64,000 nucleotides of DNA, taken from Geobacter sp. UBA2189 (GTDB taxonomy: Bacteria > Desulfobacterota > Desulfuromonadia > Geobacterales > Pseudopelobacteraceae). Below, one piece after another: positions 24,895 to 33,385 of this stretch. How positions within the stretch are numbered: position 1 is the stretch's first letter; each line of letters starts with the position of its first letter. A program made the translations under genes and the position numbers. The notes under the pieces are model-generated. The model ran no database searches. It saw nothing but the letters and a program-made list of their open reading frames with translations, and was not told the DNA's origin. The stretch lies in contig DCVL01000049.1 in assembly GCA_002328035.1 (NCBI GenBank), positions 33,178 to 97,177 on the forward strand, read 5' to 3'.

Positions 24895-25228
24895 ACGAGA
24901 GGTAAACCTCTATATTTCAGATATATTAGAGGCAATCAATGCAATAGAATGCTATCTGGTTGGAATTGATTTTTCGATATTTACCTCTGACAGAAAAACC
25001 TATTCTGCAACCATAAGGGAGCTTGAGATTATTGGAGAAGCAAGCGCTCAATTACCGGATGAGTTCAAAAATTCATACACGGAAGTACCTTGGCGATTGA
25101 TGAAAGATTTTCGGAATGTTTTAAGCCACCACTATTTTGGCGTAAACTATGAAATAGTGTGGGATTTAATTCATAATCAATTGCCAACTATAAAGAAAAA
25201 GATTTCACTCATATCATGTTCATTCTGA
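24887..25228 (+). CDS. hepT: HepT RNase toxin (DUF86 HEPN)
   Basis: 113 residues. The DUF86 HEPN domain is clear: ISDILEAINAIECYL, ELEIIGEASAQLPDEF, and the catalytic R-x4-H-x-Y motif as RNVLSHHY. The Tyr is the known AMP acceptor in MntA-HepT systems. Length is normal, so the module seems complete. Confidence 0.9.
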   Translation: MSKREVNLYISDILEAINAIECYLVGIDFSIFTSDRKTYSATIRELEIIGEASAQLPDEFKNSYTEVPWRLMKDFRNVLSHHYFGVNYEIVWDLIHNQLPTIKKKISLISCSF

Positions 25229-25244
25229 GTAGTCACAATCTTGA

Positions 25245-25335
25245 AATCAATAGGTTTACCCCATCAAACAAAAAGGTTTTTGCCGTCCTTTGCGCCTTTA
25301 CGTCTTAAGCGAGTTCCACAAGCGGGCGTGAGATA
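25245..25335 (+). repeat. 91-bp direct repeat, copy 1
   Basis: 91 bases that recur at 26119-26209 with five mismatches by eye. It includes CCGTCCTTTGCGCCTTT and AAGCGAGTTCCAC. Copy 1 lies before an antitoxin/PIN module and copy 2 lies directly before wzt, so the repeats flank that module. Confidence 0.9.
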
Positions 25336-25361
25336 ACCGACACAACATAGAAAGGTTAAGT

Positions 25362-25577
25362 ATGGGATCAAAATCACTAAATAAAATTGAGCAAGAGGTT
25401 TTCATGTTGCCTCATGCAGACCAACTTCGACTCATGGAAAAACTCATTCATCGCATGAGAAAACCAATGCGCCGACAAACAACAACCTGGGATGCCTTGT
25501 ATGGTTTGGGTAAAGGAGTGTGGAATGGGCTAGATGCACAAGATTTTGTCACTGAAATGAGAAAGGATAGAGAATAG
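25362..25577 (+). CDS. Small antitoxin-like protein
   Basis: 71 residues. The start has GAAAGG upstream. It is helical and basic (LPHADQLRLMEKLIHRM), followed by a Trp-containing tail (WDALYGLGKGVWNGLDAQDF) that resembles toxin-binding tails. I do not recognise a named DNA-binding fold. It overlaps the next PIN gene by one base (TAGTG), which identifies it as the antitoxin by position. Confidence 0.65.
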   Translation: MGSKSLNKIEQEVFMLPHADQLRLMEKLIHRMRKPMRRQTTTWDALYGLGKGVWNGLDAQDFVTEMRKDRE

Positions 25578-26041
25578 TGTTCGTGACCTCCATGCTAAGA
25601 CAATCCAAAGGTGTCTTCATTGATACGGCACCTCTGATTTACTATATAGAAGCGCATCCTGAGTATGCAGCTTCTGTCAAGCAGTTGCTTGCATTCTGCT
25701 TGCGTGAGAAGATACAGATTATTTCATCCGTTATTACCCTTCACGAAGTTTTGGTTAAGCCTTACCGCGATGCTAATCAGGCACTTGCAGAAAAATTTGC
25801 TTCACTTCTTAAAAACAATCATCATTTAAATCTTATACCTGTATCAGAAGATATTTCTGAGGCGGCAGCAAAGCTAAGGGGGAACTATCAAGCCTTAAAA
25901 ATGGCAGATGCTTTACAAATAGCGACTGCCCTTCATGCCGGTGCGGATATTTTTTTGACAAACGACAAGCACCTTAAACAACTGTCAGAAATCAAGGTCG
26001 TTATTATATCTGAATGGCCTGGAACAGACGTAACACACTAA
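25577..26041 (+). CDS. PIN domain toxin (VapC-like)
   Basis: 154 residues from a GTG in TAGTG; ATG 25592 would give 149. PIN acidic residues: VFIDTAPLIYYIE (Asp), ITLHEVLVKPY (Glu), LKMADALQIATAL (Asp) and FLTNDKHLKQL (Asp). It is longer than the other three PIN proteins of the window. It fits the group with DUF2281-like or small helical antitoxins. Confidence 0.82.
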   Translation: MFVTSMLRQSKGVFIDTAPLIYYIEAHPEYAASVKQLLAFCLREKIQIISSVITLHEVLVKPYRDANQALAEKFASLLKNNHHLNLIPVSEDISEAAAKLRGNYQALKMADALQIATALHAGADIFLTNDKHLKQLSEIKVVIISEWPGTDVTH

Positions 26042-26063
26042 CATGTCCAATATAGTCAATTTA

Positions 26064-26187
26064 CCTCACGCAAAGCCGCGAAGCCGCACAAAGAGAATAA
26101 TGCTTTTATCAGTCTTAGAATCAATAGGTCTACACCCTCAAACAAAAAGGTTTTTGCCGTCCTTTGCGCCTTTGCGTCTTAAGCGAG
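26064..26187. repeat. Imperfect inverted repeat of TTTGCG elements
   Basis: Left arm CTCACGCAAAGCCGCGAAGC (from 26064) and right arm near 26161-26187 (CCTTTGCGCCTTTGCGTC then TTAAGCGAG) are imperfect inverted copies. Sequences of this kind recur between genes in many unrelated bacteria. The right arm is part of the 91-bp repeat. Confidence 0.5.
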
Positions 26188-26209
26188 TTCCACGAGCGGG
26201 CGTGAGATA
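26119..26209 (+). repeat. 91-bp direct repeat, copy 2
   Basis: Second copy of the repeat at 25245-25335, differing at five positions by eye. It ends 5 bases before the wzt start codon, so it forms the upstream leader of intact wzt. Confidence 0.9.
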
Positions 26210-26213
26210 GATT

Positions 26214-27536
26214 ATGTCCACCGTCATCAGCGTAGAAAATCTGGGCAAGAAGTACACCATTTCCCACCAGCAGCGCGGGGACAACTCCTCCCTACGTGAA
26301 GTCATCAACAACCGAGTAGCCAATTTTGGCAAAAAACTCTTTTCACCATTCACTGTCTTTTCTTCACCATTAACCATTCACCATTCACAGTCCTCTAATC
26401 ACCATTCACCGGCCTCTGAAGATTTCTGGGCTTTAAAGGATGTTTCATTCGAGGTTAAGCAGGGAGAGCGCATCGGTATTATCGGTAGAAACGGTGCCGG
26501 CAAATCAACACTGCTCAAAATCCTATCCCGCATAACAGAACCAACCACCGGTAGAGTTAAGATCAAAGGCAGGGTGGCAAGCCTGCTGGAAGTTGGCACC
26601 GGCTTTCATCCAGAACTGACCGGGCGGGAGAATATCTACCTGAATGGCGCCATTTTAGGGATGGGCAGGCAGGAGATCAGTAGGAAGTTTGATGAGATTG
26701 TTGCTTTTTCAGAGATTGAGAAGTTTTTGGATACACCGGTCAAGCGCTATTCATCAGGTATGTACGTGCGGCTTGCTTTTGCTGTTGCAGCTCATTTGGA
26801 GCCGGAGATCTTGATTGTGGATGAAGTGCTGGCGGTTGGAGATGCTGCGTTTCAGAAGAAATGTCTGGGCAAGATGGAGGATGTGGGGAGGGAAGGGCGG
26901 ACTGTTTTATTTGTTAGTCATAATATGCAGGCAATTACAAGAATTTGCAACCGTGTTGCCTGGCTTGATTATGGTGAACTTATAGACGATGGTTCTGCTT
27001 TATCTGTTGTCCATTCTTATTTGGAGAATACGGAATCCGTCCAGAAAACTGCTGAAATGGACTTGACCAGCTGGTCCCAGCGCTATGGCAGTGGAGAATC
27101 AAAAATTCTTTCCGCACGTTTATTAAATAACAGTGGTGCAATCAGCAAAATTTTCTTCAGAAACAGCTCCATGATTGTGGAGTTTTCGTTTGCCAGCAAA
27201 ACCAGCCAAGTCCTCCATTTTTCTGCTGTAGTTATTTCTGAAACAGGAGTTAAACTCCTACACATGTGCCATCATGACGGCAATGTATTTCAGTCCGAAA
27301 GTTTTGAAGGAAAACATATCGTCAGGCTTGAAATACCTAAACTGCCGCTTTGTGCAGGTAGTTACAAGATGGTTTTGGCAATTCATACTGATCGCATGCA
27401 ACCGCTTGATGTAGTTATGGATGTACTGCCCTTTATGGCTGAGGATGATGTTGCAACACCAAGACCTTACAGAACGGTGGCGGAATATGGATACTGCTGG
27501 ACCCCTAACCATTGGTCAATTAAGAAGGCTGATTGA
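26214..27536 (+). CDS. wzt: Polysaccharide ABC exporter ATPase Wzt
   Basis: 440 residues. ATPase motifs: Walker A GRNGAGKST (91-99), signature YSSGMYVRLAFA, Walker B ILIVDEVLAVGD, switch FVSHNMQAI. Residues about 290-430 form a beta-rich C-terminal domain like the glycan-binding Wzt-C, which recognises the terminal, often methylated, end of the polymer; methyltransferase genes follow directly. Residues about 46-67 are a Ser/His-rich insert encoded by CACCATTCAC repeats. No good ribosome binding site lies before the ATG. The partner is Wzm at 22614, 2.8 kb upstream. Confidence 0.92.
   Translation: MSTVISVENLGKKYTISHQQRGDNSSLREVINNRVANFGKKLFSPFTVFSSPLTIHHSQSSNHHSPASEDFWALKDVSFEVKQGERIGIIGRNGAGKSTLLKILSRITEPTTGRVKIKGRVASLLEVGTGFHPELTGRENIYLNGAILGMGRQEISRKFDEIVAFSEIEKFLDTPVKRYSSGMYVRLAFAVAAHLEPEILIVDEVLAVGDAAFQKKCLGKMEDVGREGRTVLFVSHNMQAITRICNRVAWLDYGELIDDGSALSVVHSYLENTESVQKTAEMDLTSWSQRYGSGESKILSARLLNNSGAISKIFFRNSSMIVEFSFASKTSQVLHFSAVVISETGVKLLHMCHHDGNVFQSESFEGKHIVRLEIPKLPLCAGSYKMVLAIHTDRMQPLDVVMDVLPFMAEDDVATPRPYRTVAEYGYCWTPNHWSIKKAD
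26344..26409 (+). repeat. In-frame CACCATTCAC decamer repeats within wzt
   Basis: Four copies of CACCATTCAC, one changed to CACCATTAAC, at about 26344, 26365, 26379 and 26400, with irregular spacing. The truncated copy at 24293 has a much shorter form at the same place. The repeats keep the reading frame and encode a Ser/His-rich loop. Confidence 0.85.
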
Positions 27537-28230
27537 TCAAGCTGAAAATGATGGTGCGCGTAGAACGCGTCTTTTTGCAGATAATTGGATGCCACGGGCA
27601 CATGTTGTCAATGGACTTACTGATCAGGTTCTTGAATTTGCACTTTCAGAATGGCAACGTCTGCAAGGCGCTTCCGTTCTTGATTATGGTTGCGGTACAT
27701 TGCCATATCGAACAATCTTTGAGCTTGCCGGAGCATCGGTTGTTGCAGCAGACATAGGAGACAATCCCCAATCTCATCTGCATCTTACCTGTGACGGCAA
27801 ATTGCCATCCGCTGAACACAGTTTTGATTATGTTGTCAGCTTCCAAGTGCTTGAACATGTACCTGAACCTGGCATCTATCTGCACGAAGCATATAGGGTG
27901 CTTAAGCCAGGAGGCAAATTGTTTCTGACTACACATGGTATTTGGCCCTTTCATCCTACGCCCGGAGATTTTCATCGCTGGACTCGTAGTGGATTAATTC
28001 TAGCTTTGGAAACCACAGGCTTCAGAATTATTAAAACCGGCCAAGTGCTGAACGAGTATGCTGCATTGCTTCAGGCGATGGTAATGAACGCCAGCTATAG
28101 GGGGCGTTTAGGCATGTTTAGCCAACTGATTCATGCTATAGCAAATATATGTATTCTAGTTATAAATAAGTTTGATAAAGACGCAAAGGAATTGCCTTCT
28201 GTTTTATCTGCGATAGGTGAAAAATACTAA
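27487..28230 (+). CDS. Class I SAM methyltransferase
   Basis: 247 residues from ATG 27487, chosen because GGTGGCGG precedes it; it overlaps the end of wzt by 50 bases. SAM-binding motif I is VLDYGCGTLPYRTIF, followed by VVAADIG, the SFDYVVSFQVLEHVPEP segment and VLKPGGKLFLTTHG. It is probably part of glycan chain-end methylation or a sugar methylation step. TAATG couples it to the FkbM gene. Confidence 0.8.
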   Translation: MDTAGPLTIGQLRRLIDQAENDGARRTRLFADNWMPRAHVVNGLTDQVLEFALSEWQRLQGASVLDYGCGTLPYRTIFELAGASVVAADIGDNPQSHLHLTCDGKLPSAEHSFDYVVSFQVLEHVPEPGIYLHEAYRVLKPGGKLFLTTHGIWPFHPTPGDFHRWTRSGLILALETTGFRIIKTGQVLNEYAALLQAMVMNASYRGRLGMFSQLIHAIANICILVINKFDKDAKELPSVLSAIGEKY

Positions 28231-29132
28231 TGTTTAGAGATCTTATCACCAAAATTATAAAGATGTATATGCGCCGCAGGCCTACGCTAAAAAACCGATA
28301 TTGGGCACGCGACACTCTCCGTAAGCTATGTGTTGATAGTGAAATACTTGTATCTACCAGGCACGGTTTTAACATGGCCGTTTCCCCCAATAACTATGCG
28401 TCATACGGCATCTATTTTTTTGGTGAATATGATGCATCAATGACAGCATTCATGCAAAAATACCTGGAATATGGTGCAGTTTGCTGGGATATCGGCACTG
28501 AACGAGGATGGTTTACTCTGGTAATGGCTAAAGCAGTCGGGCCTTCTGGAAGGGTTGATTCCTTTGAAGCATATCCGCCAAATTATGAGAAATTGGTGAA
28601 TAACGTTAAGCTTAATGCTTTCAGCCATGTAAATACCCTTAACTTTGCCGTGAGCGACCGTAATGGCATACTTTATTTTGTTCCCCCATCCGACGATATA
28701 ACCCACTACGTAGATTTTTTGCAAAATTGCAGTGGAGTCGGATTTGTTACTACAGAGGAACGGACTGACACTATCCCTGTTGAGGCTATTGCCCTTGATA
28801 ACTACGTAAAAGATCATCCGCTGGTTCGGCTTGATCTTATCAAGATTGATATTGAAGGCGAGGAACTACGAGCCCTGCAAGGTGCCGAGCTGACCATAAG
28901 ACGGTTTCATCCCATTATTGCCATTGAATATAATAGGGAAACCTCATTACGATCAGGATCCAGCATAGAAGAACTGGATGACTTCCTGGATAATCTTGGT
29001 TATGAGCGCTTCAACCTCTTCTGCGATCCAAATATGTCATTAAGTTTGGTCAAGCTTGATAACCTAAATAGTATTCCAGATGTCCACAATATATATTGTT
29101 TTCCAAAAGATGACATGAGACCCAGAGAATGA
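28230..29132 (+). CDS. FkbM family methyltransferase
   Basis: 300 residues. FkbM features: WDIGTERGWFTLVMAKAVGP, VDSFEAYPPNYEKL, the VRLDLIKIDIEGEELRALQG core, and IIAIEYNRE. FkbM enzymes are O-methyltransferases often found in polysaccharide clusters. It starts at TAATG and overlaps the next gene by ATGA. Confidence 0.85.
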   Translation: MFRDLITKIIKMYMRRRPTLKNRYWARDTLRKLCVDSEILVSTRHGFNMAVSPNNYASYGIYFFGEYDASMTAFMQKYLEYGAVCWDIGTERGWFTLVMAKAVGPSGRVDSFEAYPPNYEKLVNNVKLNAFSHVNTLNFAVSDRNGILYFVPPSDDITHYVDFLQNCSGVGFVTTEERTDTIPVEAIALDNYVKDHPLVRLDLIKIDIEGEELRALQGAELTIRRFHPIIAIEYNRETSLRSGSSIEELDDFLDNLGYERFNLFCDPNMSLSLVKLDNLNSIPDVHNIYCFPKDDMRPRE

Positions 29133-30283
29133 GTGTTCTTTTCCTGATGCCAACTTGGCGAGCTCCATCTGAAGTTTTTTTACAGCGTATGCTGGAAGAG
29201 TTAAAGGAAGACTTGGGTTGTGTTGCAGCGTGGAATACTGAAGGAGAAAATTACTGGCAGGGGGATGTGCCAGCTGTTTCTCTCGTGCCACCGAATCAGA
29301 CGGTTACTGAGAAAATTTTATCAAATATTAAGCTGCTGTCACCAATAATAAGTACGAATGATGTGTTGTTAAGCACTATCAGCAAGTATCGTATTTCCAA
29401 GGTATTTTGTCATTATGCTGATTTTGCTTTGTTGTTTAACGCAGTATGGGATCAGATTGAATTGCCGCTATATATTCATTTCCACGGTTATGATGCCACG
29501 TTTGATTTGCGCAGTCATGAAACGCCAGATGCTTTGTATCACGGAAAAGACTATCTTGATCAGTTGATACGCCTCAGTAATCGGGCTACTTTCATTGCAA
29601 ACTCATTATTTACGCAGGAACTATTGATTGCAGCAGGCATTCCAACTGACAGGATAATTGTAAAATATCTTGGAATTCCGTTACCAAGAGAATCTAAGCT
29701 TCATCATAAAAAAACTAAAACTACTATTTTGCATGTTGGCAGACTTGTAGACTTCAAATCTCCTGACAGAACCATCCATGCATTTGAGCATGCGTGTAGA
29801 AACGGTTTGGATGGTGAACTAATTATTGCCGGTAATGGACCATTGCGTATGAACTGTGAACTTTTACGGGCAAGATCACCTTATCGGCATAAAATAAAAA
29901 TTCTTGGTGCCGTTGGTGTCAAAGATGTTGGTCGTTTATTATCTGAAGCTGATATATTTACCCAGCATAATATCAAGGGTGAATTAAGTTGTCAGGAAGA
30001 GTGCTTTGGTGTTTCCATTGTAGAAGCTATGGCCGCTGGTCTGCCGGTTGTCGGTACAAAAAGCGGTAGTGTGAGGGAAACTGTTTTGGACAGGAAAACA
30101 GGTTTTCTCGTTGAACCTGGAGATATCGAGGGACAGTCTGACTGTTTTCTCCGTCTTGCTGCAGATCCATCGCTTAGAGCCAATTTAGGTGCAGCTGGGA
30201 GAAGTCGTGTTGCATCCTGTTTCAGTGATGCCATTGAAACAGCTGCACTGCGCTCTATCTTGGGATTGCAGGCTCAGTCCTAA
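29129..30283 (+). CDS. Glycosyltransferase family 4
   Basis: 384 residues with the GT-B fold. The donor-binding half is clear: TTILHVGRLVDFKSPDRTIH, ELIIAGNGPLR, then EECFGVSIVEAMAAGLPVV with the E-x7-E motif and GSVRETVLDRKTGFLVEPGD. It is coupled by ATGA to the FkbM gene. The sugar added is not predictable. Confidence 0.87.
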   Translation: MSVLFLMPTWRAPSEVFLQRMLEELKEDLGCVAAWNTEGENYWQGDVPAVSLVPPNQTVTEKILSNIKLLSPIISTNDVLLSTISKYRISKVFCHYADFALLFNAVWDQIELPLYIHFHGYDATFDLRSHETPDALYHGKDYLDQLIRLSNRATFIANSLFTQELLIAAGIPTDRIIVKYLGIPLPRESKLHHKKTKTTILHVGRLVDFKSPDRTIHAFEHACRNGLDGELIIAGNGPLRMNCELLRARSPYRHKIKILGAVGVKDVGRLLSEADIFTQHNIKGELSCQEECFGVSIVEAMAAGLPVVGTKSGSVRETVLDRKTGFLVEPGDIEGQSDCFLRLAADPSLRANLGAAGRSRVASCFSDAIETAALRSILGLQAQS

Positions 30284-30287
30284 TCAA

Positions 30288-31127
30288 ATGCGGTGCCAAC
30301 ATATGCAAAAAAAAACATACTACAGATTCTTTAACCTAGTTGCAGAAAGACTGAAATATCTTCGTATTAGGACTCGTGACAAGTTATTGTTTTACATAAT
30401 TTCATCCCAAAGAAATACAGGTGAAGCTGCAAAAAAATGCCTAGATTCTGTATATTATCAGAATTTTGATAAAAAATACCTCAAGCATGTTTTTATTGAT
30501 GATGCGTCAGATGATGATACACATGATATTGTTCAAGAGTGGCTTTCTCGACATTCTAATCATTGTGTAGAATATATAAAAAATAATGTTAGAGTTGGTG
30601 GAACTGCAAACAATCTTTATGGTTTTAAAAATGCACCTGACAATTCTATCGTTGTCGAGCTTAATGGTGATGATTGGCTTGCAGATAATAGAGTAATTAG
30701 CTTTCTTAATAATGTTTATTCAAATTCAGGCATTTGGATGACTTACAATACATTTAAATTTTCCAATGGTATAGTTCCGGAGAGCTTGATTCCAATACCT
30801 GGCAGCGTTATTCAGGCAAATTCATTTCGCGAGTATTCTTGGGTTTCATCGCATTTGCATTCATTTAGAGCCAAACTATTCAAATACCTGCATGATGATA
30901 CTTTTATAGATCCAGATACTGGAAAATATTGGGAAAGTGCTGATGATCAGGCAGTTTATCTTTCACTTCTTGAACTTTGCGGTGTGCATTCACGACATCT
31001 CTATCGGGTTAGTTATGTCTATAACCTTAGAGATCAATCACACCAGAATTGGGAAGCAGATGAAACTTTTAACAGATGCAATAGAATCAGAAAAATGCCC
31101 AAATATGCACCTCTGTTGCAACTATAG
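30288..31127 (+). CDS. Glycosyltransferase family 2, AT-rich gene
   Basis: 279 residues from ATG 30288; ATG 30303 is an alternative. GT-A features: ISSQRNTGEAAKKCLDSVYY, HVFIDDASDDDT, and ELNGDDW with the metal-binding Asp. Base use is richer in A and T than its neighbours (many AAT, ATA, TTT codons), suggesting separate acquisition. The next gene starts 27 bases later, one of the few gaps in this cluster. Confidence 0.8.
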   Translation: MRCQHMQKKTYYRFFNLVAERLKYLRIRTRDKLLFYIISSQRNTGEAAKKCLDSVYYQNFDKKYLKHVFIDDASDDDTHDIVQEWLSRHSNHCVEYIKNNVRVGGTANNLYGFKNAPDNSIVVELNGDDWLADNRVISFLNNVYSNSGIWMTYNTFKFSNGIVPESLIPIPGSVIQANSFREYSWVSSHLHSFRAKLFKYLHDDTFIDPDTGKYWESADDQAVYLSLLELCGVHSRHLYRVSYVYNLRDQSHQNWEADETFNRCNRIRKMPKYAPLLQL

Positions 31128-31154
31128 AGACATATAAATGTATGGTGCAAACGG

Positions 31155-32417
31155 ATGAAAATTGATTCTTCTAAAATTCTACATTCAACTCGAATCAGAC
31201 CCAAAATTCTGTTTGTAGCTTCAGCTCAGAGCAGTCATACCCATTCATGGATTGATCTTCTAAAGAATTCAAATTTTGATGTACGGGTATTTGGAATCAG
31301 TGGGACGATTGCCCCAGCTGATTTTCCGTTCAAGATAATCTCCACCGGAATTTCCCACACATCAAGCTGGTTGCCAAGATACTCTCGTTGGCGCATTGCA
31401 AAAACAAGCAGGGCTCTACTAGATGATACACTAAGGTTTAAATTTCTGAATTGTATGGCACGAAGTTTTGGACAATCCGCTGAGTGGTTTGCTGAATCTG
31501 AAGAGGAATTGCTTGCACATGTTATTTTGAGCTGGAAACCTGATATCATTCATACTTTTGGAATTGAGTCGGCTTCATTTCTTTATTTTAGGGTGCTTAA
31601 CAGGTTCAGACTAAAAGGGATTGGGGCATGGGTTGTTACGGCTCTTGGTGGATCTGATTTTGAACCGGTACGTCATGATCCAGTTTACAAAGAGAACATA
31701 GCTTCAATACTAAAGGAGTGTGACAGCTTTATTGCTGACTGTGATATTAGCTACCAGTATGCGATTGAGTTGGGTCTTGATGATTCCAAAATTATTCCCC
31801 GTGGTAAAACACCCGGTACAGGTGGTGTAAACATAGACACATTGCGTAGTTCTCGTAAAAACTTGCCTTCTCAACAGCGGACGATTTTGTTTCCCAAAGC
31901 TTACGAATGTCTCTACTCAAAAGCATTGCCAGTTTTAGAGGCGCTAGTCAGCTGTTGGGATAAGATAACCCCGTGTACTATACACATGACCGCCATTGAT
32001 AACGAAACTTATCAGTGGTACCTAGCCTTGCCACAAAAAATACGTTTAAGTTGTCGAATTGAGAAACGAATACCTCGTAATAAACTGCTACAATTAATGG
32101 CAAAATCACGCATTGTTTTGGCACCGACACTTGTCGACGGGTTTCCAAATTCGCTCTATGAGGCAATGGCAACAGGTGCATTTCCCATATTTTCACCACT
32201 GGATTCTTTCAAAAATATCTTGAAAGAAGGTGAAAATATATTGTTTGCCCGTAATCTCTACCCGAATGAGATCGCTGCGGCGCTAGTGCGCGGAATGAAC
32301 GACGATGCACTGGTTGACCGCGCATTTGAACAAAATCTGACTCTTGTCAGGGAATTAGCTGACAGGGATACAATTGCTGTAGACGTTATTAACTTTTATC
32401 AATCACTTGTTAATTAA
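31155..32417 (+). CDS. Glycosyltransferase family 4-like
   Basis: 420 residues. N-terminal ILFVASAQSSHTHSWIDLLK and C-terminal VLAPTLVDGFPNSLYEAMAT with GAFPIFSP give a GT-B fold, with the usual final E-x7 region somewhat altered. It shares the SIHTARWLAQL-like opening with the gene at 34503 (HSWIDLL against TARWLAQL), so the two may be related. It has a short helical N-terminal part and no membrane segment. Confidence 0.78.
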   Translation: MKIDSSKILHSTRIRPKILFVASAQSSHTHSWIDLLKNSNFDVRVFGISGTIAPADFPFKIISTGISHTSSWLPRYSRWRIAKTSRALLDDTLRFKFLNCMARSFGQSAEWFAESEEELLAHVILSWKPDIIHTFGIESASFLYFRVLNRFRLKGIGAWVVTALGGSDFEPVRHDPVYKENIASILKECDSFIADCDISYQYAIELGLDDSKIIPRGKTPGTGGVNIDTLRSSRKNLPSQQRTILFPKAYECLYSKALPVLEALVSCWDKITPCTIHMTAIDNETYQWYLALPQKIRLSCRIEKRIPRNKLLQLMAKSRIVLAPTLVDGFPNSLYEAMATGAFPIFSPLDSFKNILKEGENILFARNLYPNEIAAALVRGMNDDALVDRAFEQNLTLVRELADRDTIAVDVINFYQSLVN

Positions 32418-32432
32418 TTGTATGAGGGATGC

Positions 32433-33380
32433 TTGAGTATACCAAAGGTTACCATTGTTATTCCTGTCTATAACGGAGCTAGGTATTTGCGCGAAGCGAT
32501 TGACAGCGCTCTGGCACAAACATTTAAAGATATTGAAGTAATTGTCGTGAATGATGGTTCCTCTGATGGTGGTAAGACAGAAGAAATTGCCCTCTCCTAC
32601 GGTACCGCTATTCGCTATTTCAGAAAAGAAAATGGTGGTGTTGCTTCTGCATTAAATATTGGCATCAGGGAGATGAAGGGTGATTATTTTTCCTGGCTCA
32701 GCCATGATGATGTATTCTATGTGGATAAAATAGCCGCGCAATTATCGTTTTTGGATTCTTCTGGTAGTATCCCCGACACCATTCTGTATGGTGATTATGA
32801 CATAATAAACTCAAAGTCGGAGTTTACCGGTAGTATTAAGATTGACGCACCCAAACCGGAGCGGATGTGCTTTGCCCTTATGGTCAGTTACCCGATTCAT
32901 GGCTGTACAACACTGATACCACGATCCTGCTTTGAAAAAGAGGGACTGTTTGATGAAAAGCTGAGAACTACGCAGGATTATGATCTCTGGTTCAGATTTG
33001 CCGGTTTGTTTCCGTTCGTCCATCAAGCGAAATCGCTTATCAAGAGCCGTCATCATGAAGCACAAGGAACTATTACTATGAACAAGCTCCATATGCTGGA
33101 AGTGGACAAACTTTTGTCAATATTTGTTAATGAAATCAGTCCAGAAGAGTTGGTCGGAGGATATGGCGGTACCTTGCCGCATGCGTATGCTTATGTGGCA
33201 GAGAGCTTTTATGGCCGAAAATGCCTTGGGGCTGCCAATCAAGCACGAAAACGTGCATTTCAATCGCTTGAGGTGCTTACTCTGACAATGAAATGGAAGC
33301 TGTTTTTCAGGCTTTCTCTCATGGAAGTAAAGGGAAGGCTTTGCGCTCTTTTAGGCTCAAACAACAGTGTCCGGGGGTAG
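32433..33380 (+). CDS. Glycosyltransferase family 2
   Basis: 315 residues from a TTG at 32433 with GAGGG upstream; TTG 32418 is less likely. GT-A features: VTIVIPVYNGARYLREAIDS, VVNDGSSDGGKT, and LSHDDVFY with the metal-binding pair. RTTQDYDLWFRFA is typical of this group. It is followed by another GT2 gene after 5 bases. Confidence 0.85.
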   Translation: MSIPKVTIVIPVYNGARYLREAIDSALAQTFKDIEVIVVNDGSSDGGKTEEIALSYGTAIRYFRKENGGVASALNIGIREMKGDYFSWLSHDDVFYVDKIAAQLSFLDSSGSIPDTILYGDYDIINSKSEFTGSIKIDAPKPERMCFALMVSYPIHGCTTLIPRSCFEKEGLFDEKLRTTQDYDLWFRFAGLFPFVHQAKSLIKSRHHEAQGTITMNKLHMLEVDKLLSIFVNEISPEELVGGYGGTLPHAYAYVAESFYGRKCLGAANQARKRAFQSLEVLTLTMKWKLFFRLSLMEVKGRLCALLGSNNSVRG

Positions 33381-33385
33381 AGCGT

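Noticed and set aside
26064..26209. Repeats as a CRISPR array or insertion sequence ends
   Set aside because: Only two long repeats with a gene pair between them, no regular spacers, no transposase or cas gene in the window.
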